This document shows, in pieces, positions 5,762 through 8,076 of a stretch of 8,076 nucleotides of DNA. The DNA is taken from positions 1 through 8,076 of the forward strand of contig JAFDXS010000084.1 in assembly GCA_018267795.1 (NCBI GenBank). The letters are read 5' to 3'. Each line of letters opens with the position of its first letter. The first letter of the stretch is position 1. The stretch is from Bacteroidota bacterium (GTDB taxonomy: Bacteria > Bacteroidota > Bacteroidia > Chitinophagales > Chitinophagaceae). A model generated the notes under the pieces. That model had not been told where the DNA came from. It ran no database searches and was given only the letters and a program-made list of their open reading frames with translations. The translations under genes were made by a program, and so were the position numbers.

Positions 5762-5769
5762 TATTTTTG
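5762..5769 (+). promoter_or_regulatory. -7 box for the surface-protein gene
   Basis: TATTTTTG matches TAnnTTTG fully. No TTTG is found at the usual -33 spacing (the nearest TTG, 5732-5734, is 27 nt away), so an activator may be needed or the match is chance. Transcription would start near 5775-5778, giving a leader of about 57 nt before the ATG at 5834. Confidence 0.4.
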
Positions 5770-5833
5770 ATGGTCTATGATGGTGAAATGCACGCTCAAA
5801 AGTTTGCAATAGCTTTTCTAAAATCATATAGCC

Positions 5834-8076
5834 ATGAAAAAATATTTACCCTTCATTGCGGTTCTACTTGTTTCGTTGTTTTTTACTTCTTTTAAAGCTC
5901 GCGCCACGCATGCTGCCGGCGCAGAAATAACTTATACCTGGGTTAGCGACTCCACTTATACTGTTGTTTATCATTTTTATAGAGATTGCAGTGGTATAGA
6001 AGAGCCGAACGAGGTTTCTGTATGCTATTACAACAATTGCGATGGCTTTCAGAGTACAATCACTCTTACAAAAACCTTTAAAATTATTGGTGGGTTGGAT
6101 AATGGTACGGAAGTATTGCAAGCCTGCCCTGGTTCTCCGACAACCTGCGCCGGTGGAACATTGCCCGGATATCAGGAGTGGTGGTACACTGCTAACGTAA
6201 CACTCCCATCGCGTTGCGATCATTGGACCTTTGCACATGGGGAACCATCAAGAAATGATGTTGACAACTTAGTTAGTTCAGGTAGTACTAACCTGTATGT
6301 CGAGGCTACATTGAATAATAAGGATGATCAGGGTAATTCATCCGCTTATTTTACGGTGAAGCCTGTTCCATATATCTGTGACAATGTACCTTATACGTAC
6401 AATAATGGTGCCTTTGATCCGAATGGAGACTCGCTTTATTTTGAATGTATTACTCCGGAGGAAAATGCGTCTGACTGTGGCGGACATACTGACGAAACCT
6501 ACAAGTCTTGTTGTTCCCTGCCAAGCAACCCTCTAAAATGTGGTGGAACCTTTGTGTTCAATAACAGTACCGGGCAAATGTCATTTACACCCAATGCTAC
6601 AGGTAAGTACGTAATCACTATACGTGTTTCTGAATATAAAAATATATCCGGAGCATGGGTAAAGGTTGGGTCTGTAATGCGTGATATACAAATAGTGGTA
6701 CTTAATTGTAATACACCTAGCCCTATTTTAAATACACCTGCATCAACATTAACAGGCGCCACTATGGTAGGAGGTATTATTAATGCCTGTGCTACATTCC
6801 CATTCCATTTTTGTTTTGATGTTACTTCAGATAGTAACGCGGTGCTTGTGGTGACAGATAACAGTAAATACTTTACGACTAGCACTAAACCTAGTGTAAC
6901 GTATGTTAATGAGCTTACTGACTCGGTAAGAGGATGCTTTTCATGGACACCGGGTATAACGGATGTAGGCTTAAAGGTGTTTGCCGTTTCGGCGAAAGAC
7001 TCGAATTGTGCAGTGATACCTGTGCCGATATCAAATACGTTTGTAATCCCGATCTATGTATGGCCTGTAACTAAAATACTGAATGACACAGTAATATGTA
7101 GTGGCGATTCTGTAAAGTTAACAGCCATTGGTGGCGGCGGATTTATATGGAGTGTAGTGCCAGGTGGTTCTTCAACAAGCTCTATGAGCTGTACTAGTTG
7201 TACCGTTACCACTGTAAAACCTACCGTCACTACTCAATATATAGTACGTTCCAGCCTTAATCTGTATTGCGATAAGAATAAAGATACGGTTACAGTAATC
7301 GTTTTGCCTAAGCCTGACAACAAACGAATTGATACGGCCGCCTGTATTGGAAGTACCATTCAGCTAAATGTGACAGCTGCCACAGTACCGGCAGGCGTTA
7401 GTACGAAATTTGCGTGGACGCCACCTATGTATCTAAGCAGTGCAACGATTGCAGATCCATTGGTTACACCATTGAGCAGCATGAAGTATCTGGTTGATAT
7501 CACTTATGGCGGAAAGGCAAGATGTAAAACGGTAGATACCGTAAATGTAAAAGCACTAAATTATTTCCATCTATTTAACCACGATACATCAGTATGTCGC
7601 AATACTCTTATTATAGTAAATGCTACAGGCGATCCGGAATATAGTTATACCTGGGCACCCGTAAATGGGGTATCAAATCCTGATATTCTTGCACCTGTTA
7701 TTACAGCTGATTCAACACGTACTTATACAATAATCGCGAAGCATGTAGGTTGCCCGGATAGTACTGCATCATTTACTGTTACCGTGCAGCTAACACCATT
7801 GGTAAATGCAGGTGCAGACAGAACAATTTGTTCCGGTGATACGGTGCATTTATTTGGCACAGTAAATCCGACAGGCAATACATATACTTATGACTGGACT
7901 CCTCACTCTGTATTTGATATCTATAACATACTGGACCCTACATTTAAAGGCAAAGCAACAACAACGCTTGTATTCAGCGCTACTACTACTGCAGGTTGTA
8001 CTGCTTCTGATACTGCTGTTGTAAATGTAGTGCCTGCTGACTTCCTGCATGTTTCACAAGATACCGGTATCTGTCC
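5834..8076 (+). CDS. Large secreted Ig/PKD-like repeat protein, gliding/T9SS-associated type (3' end outside window)
   Basis: The reading frame stays open for 747 codons to the right edge, so the protein is N-terminal-only here. Residues 1-24 are a signal peptide (MKKYLPFIAVLLVSLFF, probable cleavage ARA24/T25). The mature N-terminus THAAGAEITYTW with YRDC (49-52) is the hallmark of large Bacteroidota surface proteins that usually end in a gliding-motility-associated (CHU_C/T9SS sorting) domain. That C-terminus is not visible, so T9SS export is inferred. Residues about 178-290 form a cadherin/Ig-like module (FDPNGDSL, then GQMSFTPNATGKYVITIRV and a final MRDIQIVV). From about 417 on, Ig/PKD-like units recur with a conserved Cys in the C-x-G/N-(D/S)-T/S-V/I pattern at residues 422, 504, 588, 666 and 747. 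Extra cysteines, including C453-x-x-C456, suggest disulfides. The likely role is adhesion, gliding or matrix interaction; the ligand is unknown. The start is set by the signal peptide; no Shine-Dalgarno sequence is seen. Confidence 0.88.
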   Translation, partial: MKKYLPFIAVLLVSLFFTSFKARATHAAGAEITYTWVSDSTYTVVYHFYRDCSGIEEPNEVSVCYYNNCDGFQSTITLTKTFKIIGGLDNGTEVLQACPGSPTTCAGGTLPGYQEWWYTANVTLPSRCDHWTFAHGEPSRNDVDNLVSSGSTNLYVEATLNNKDDQGNSSAYFTVKPVPYICDNVPYTYNNGAFDPNGDSLYFECITPEENASDCGGHTDETYKSCCSLPSNPLKCGGTFVFNNSTGQMSFTPNATGKYVITIRVSEYKNISGAWVKVGSVMRDIQIVVLNCNTPSPILNTPASTLTGATMVGGIINACATFPFHFCFDVTSDSNAVLVVTDNSKYFTTSTKPSVTYVNELTDSVRGCFSWTPGITDVGLKVFAVSAKDSNCAVIPVPISNTFVIPIYVWPVTKILNDTVICSGDSVKLTAIGGGGFIWSVVPGGSSTSSMSCTSCTVTTVKPTVTTQYIVRSSLNLYCDKNKDTVTVIVLPKPDNKRIDTAACIGSTIQLNVTAATVPAGVSTKFAWTPPMYLSSATIADPLVTPLSSMKYLVDITYGGKARCKTVDTVNVKALNYFHLFNHDTSVCRNTLIIVNATGDPEYSYTWAPVNGVSNPDILAPVITADSTRTYTIIAKHVGCPDSTASFTVTVQLTPLVNAGADRTICSGDTVHLFGTVNPTGNTYTYDWTPHSVFDIYNILDPTFKGKATTTLVFSATTTAGCTASDTAVVNVVPADFLHVSQDTGIC
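7082..8076 (+). repeat. Tandem Ig/PKD-like coding repeats of about 80 residues
   Basis: Unit starts can be read at residues 417 (NDTVICSGDSVKL), 500 (DTAACIGSTIQL), 584 (DTSVCRNTLIIV), 658 (NAGADRTICSGDTVHL) and about 741 (SQDTGIC, cut by the edge). The conserved cysteines are 82, 84, 78 and 81 residues apart. Unit ends carry a second Cys before a D-S/T-x2-3-V strand (for example GCPDSTASFTV and GCTASDTAVV). The copies are diverged at DNA level, and more units probably continue past the window. Confidence 0.8.

Larger units (their letters stand above)
5619..5833. other. Intergenic region between ndh and the surface-protein gene
   Basis: 215 bp, very A/T-rich at the left (5619-5715). No clear GC-rich terminator follows ndh; only weak A/T hairpins around 5632-5652 are seen. 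A bulged hairpin (5719-5750) and a -7 box (5762-5769) occupy the right half and belong to the downstream gene's control region or to a weak ndh end signal. Confidence 0.6.

Noticed and set aside
5864..6885. Reverse-strand open frames (5864-6238 and 6499-6885) opposite the surface-protein gene
   Set aside because: They have no recognisable domain or start signal and lie opposite a continuous, well-supported plus-strand frame with a signal peptide and family motifs.

Overview
The window looks like chromosomal DNA from a member of the Bacteroidota, probably Chitinophagaceae-like. This is an inference from three things: a SprB/CHU-type secreted protein with an 'ATHAAGAEITY...YRDC' N-terminus, Bacteroidota-style -7 boxes (TAnnTTTG) upstream of genes, and A/T-rich leaders without Shine-Dalgarno sequences. 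No phage, insertion sequence, CRISPR or toxin/defence island is visible.

Layout, left to right. Positions 1-227 are non-coding. They hold two nearly identical terminator hairpins 152 bp apart, with a good Bacteroidota promoter between them, so a very short RNA or an attenuated leader is possible. Positions 228-1310 (+) encode a secreted protein of unknown function made almost entirely of ten 35-residue beta-rich repeats. Positions 1323-2108 (-) encode an SH3b + NlpC/P60 cysteine peptidase without a signal peptide, convergent with the first gene. Positions 2344-3918 (+) encode ribonuclease Y, divergent from the peptidase and closed by a perfect palindromic terminator. Positions 3980-4310 are non-coding and hold a second strong terminator with competing hairpins, followed by a promoter that fixes the start of the next gene. 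Positions 4311-5618 (+) encode a type II NADH dehydrogenase. From 5834 to the right edge runs the first 747 codons of a large secreted, Cys-rich, Ig/PKD-like repeat protein of the gliding/T9SS-associated kind, cut off by the window.

The genes do not form one operon. Each plus-strand gene has its own promoter-like or terminator signals, and the functions are unrelated: RNA turnover (Rny), respiratory chain entry (NDH-2), peptidoglycan-fragment processing (NlpC/P60) and cell-surface proteins (the first and last genes). I see no convincing undescribed multi-gene system. The parts most worth a second look are the regular ten-repeat protein, the duplicated terminator/promoter unit at the left edge, and the orphan terminator with alternative folds between rny and ndh.
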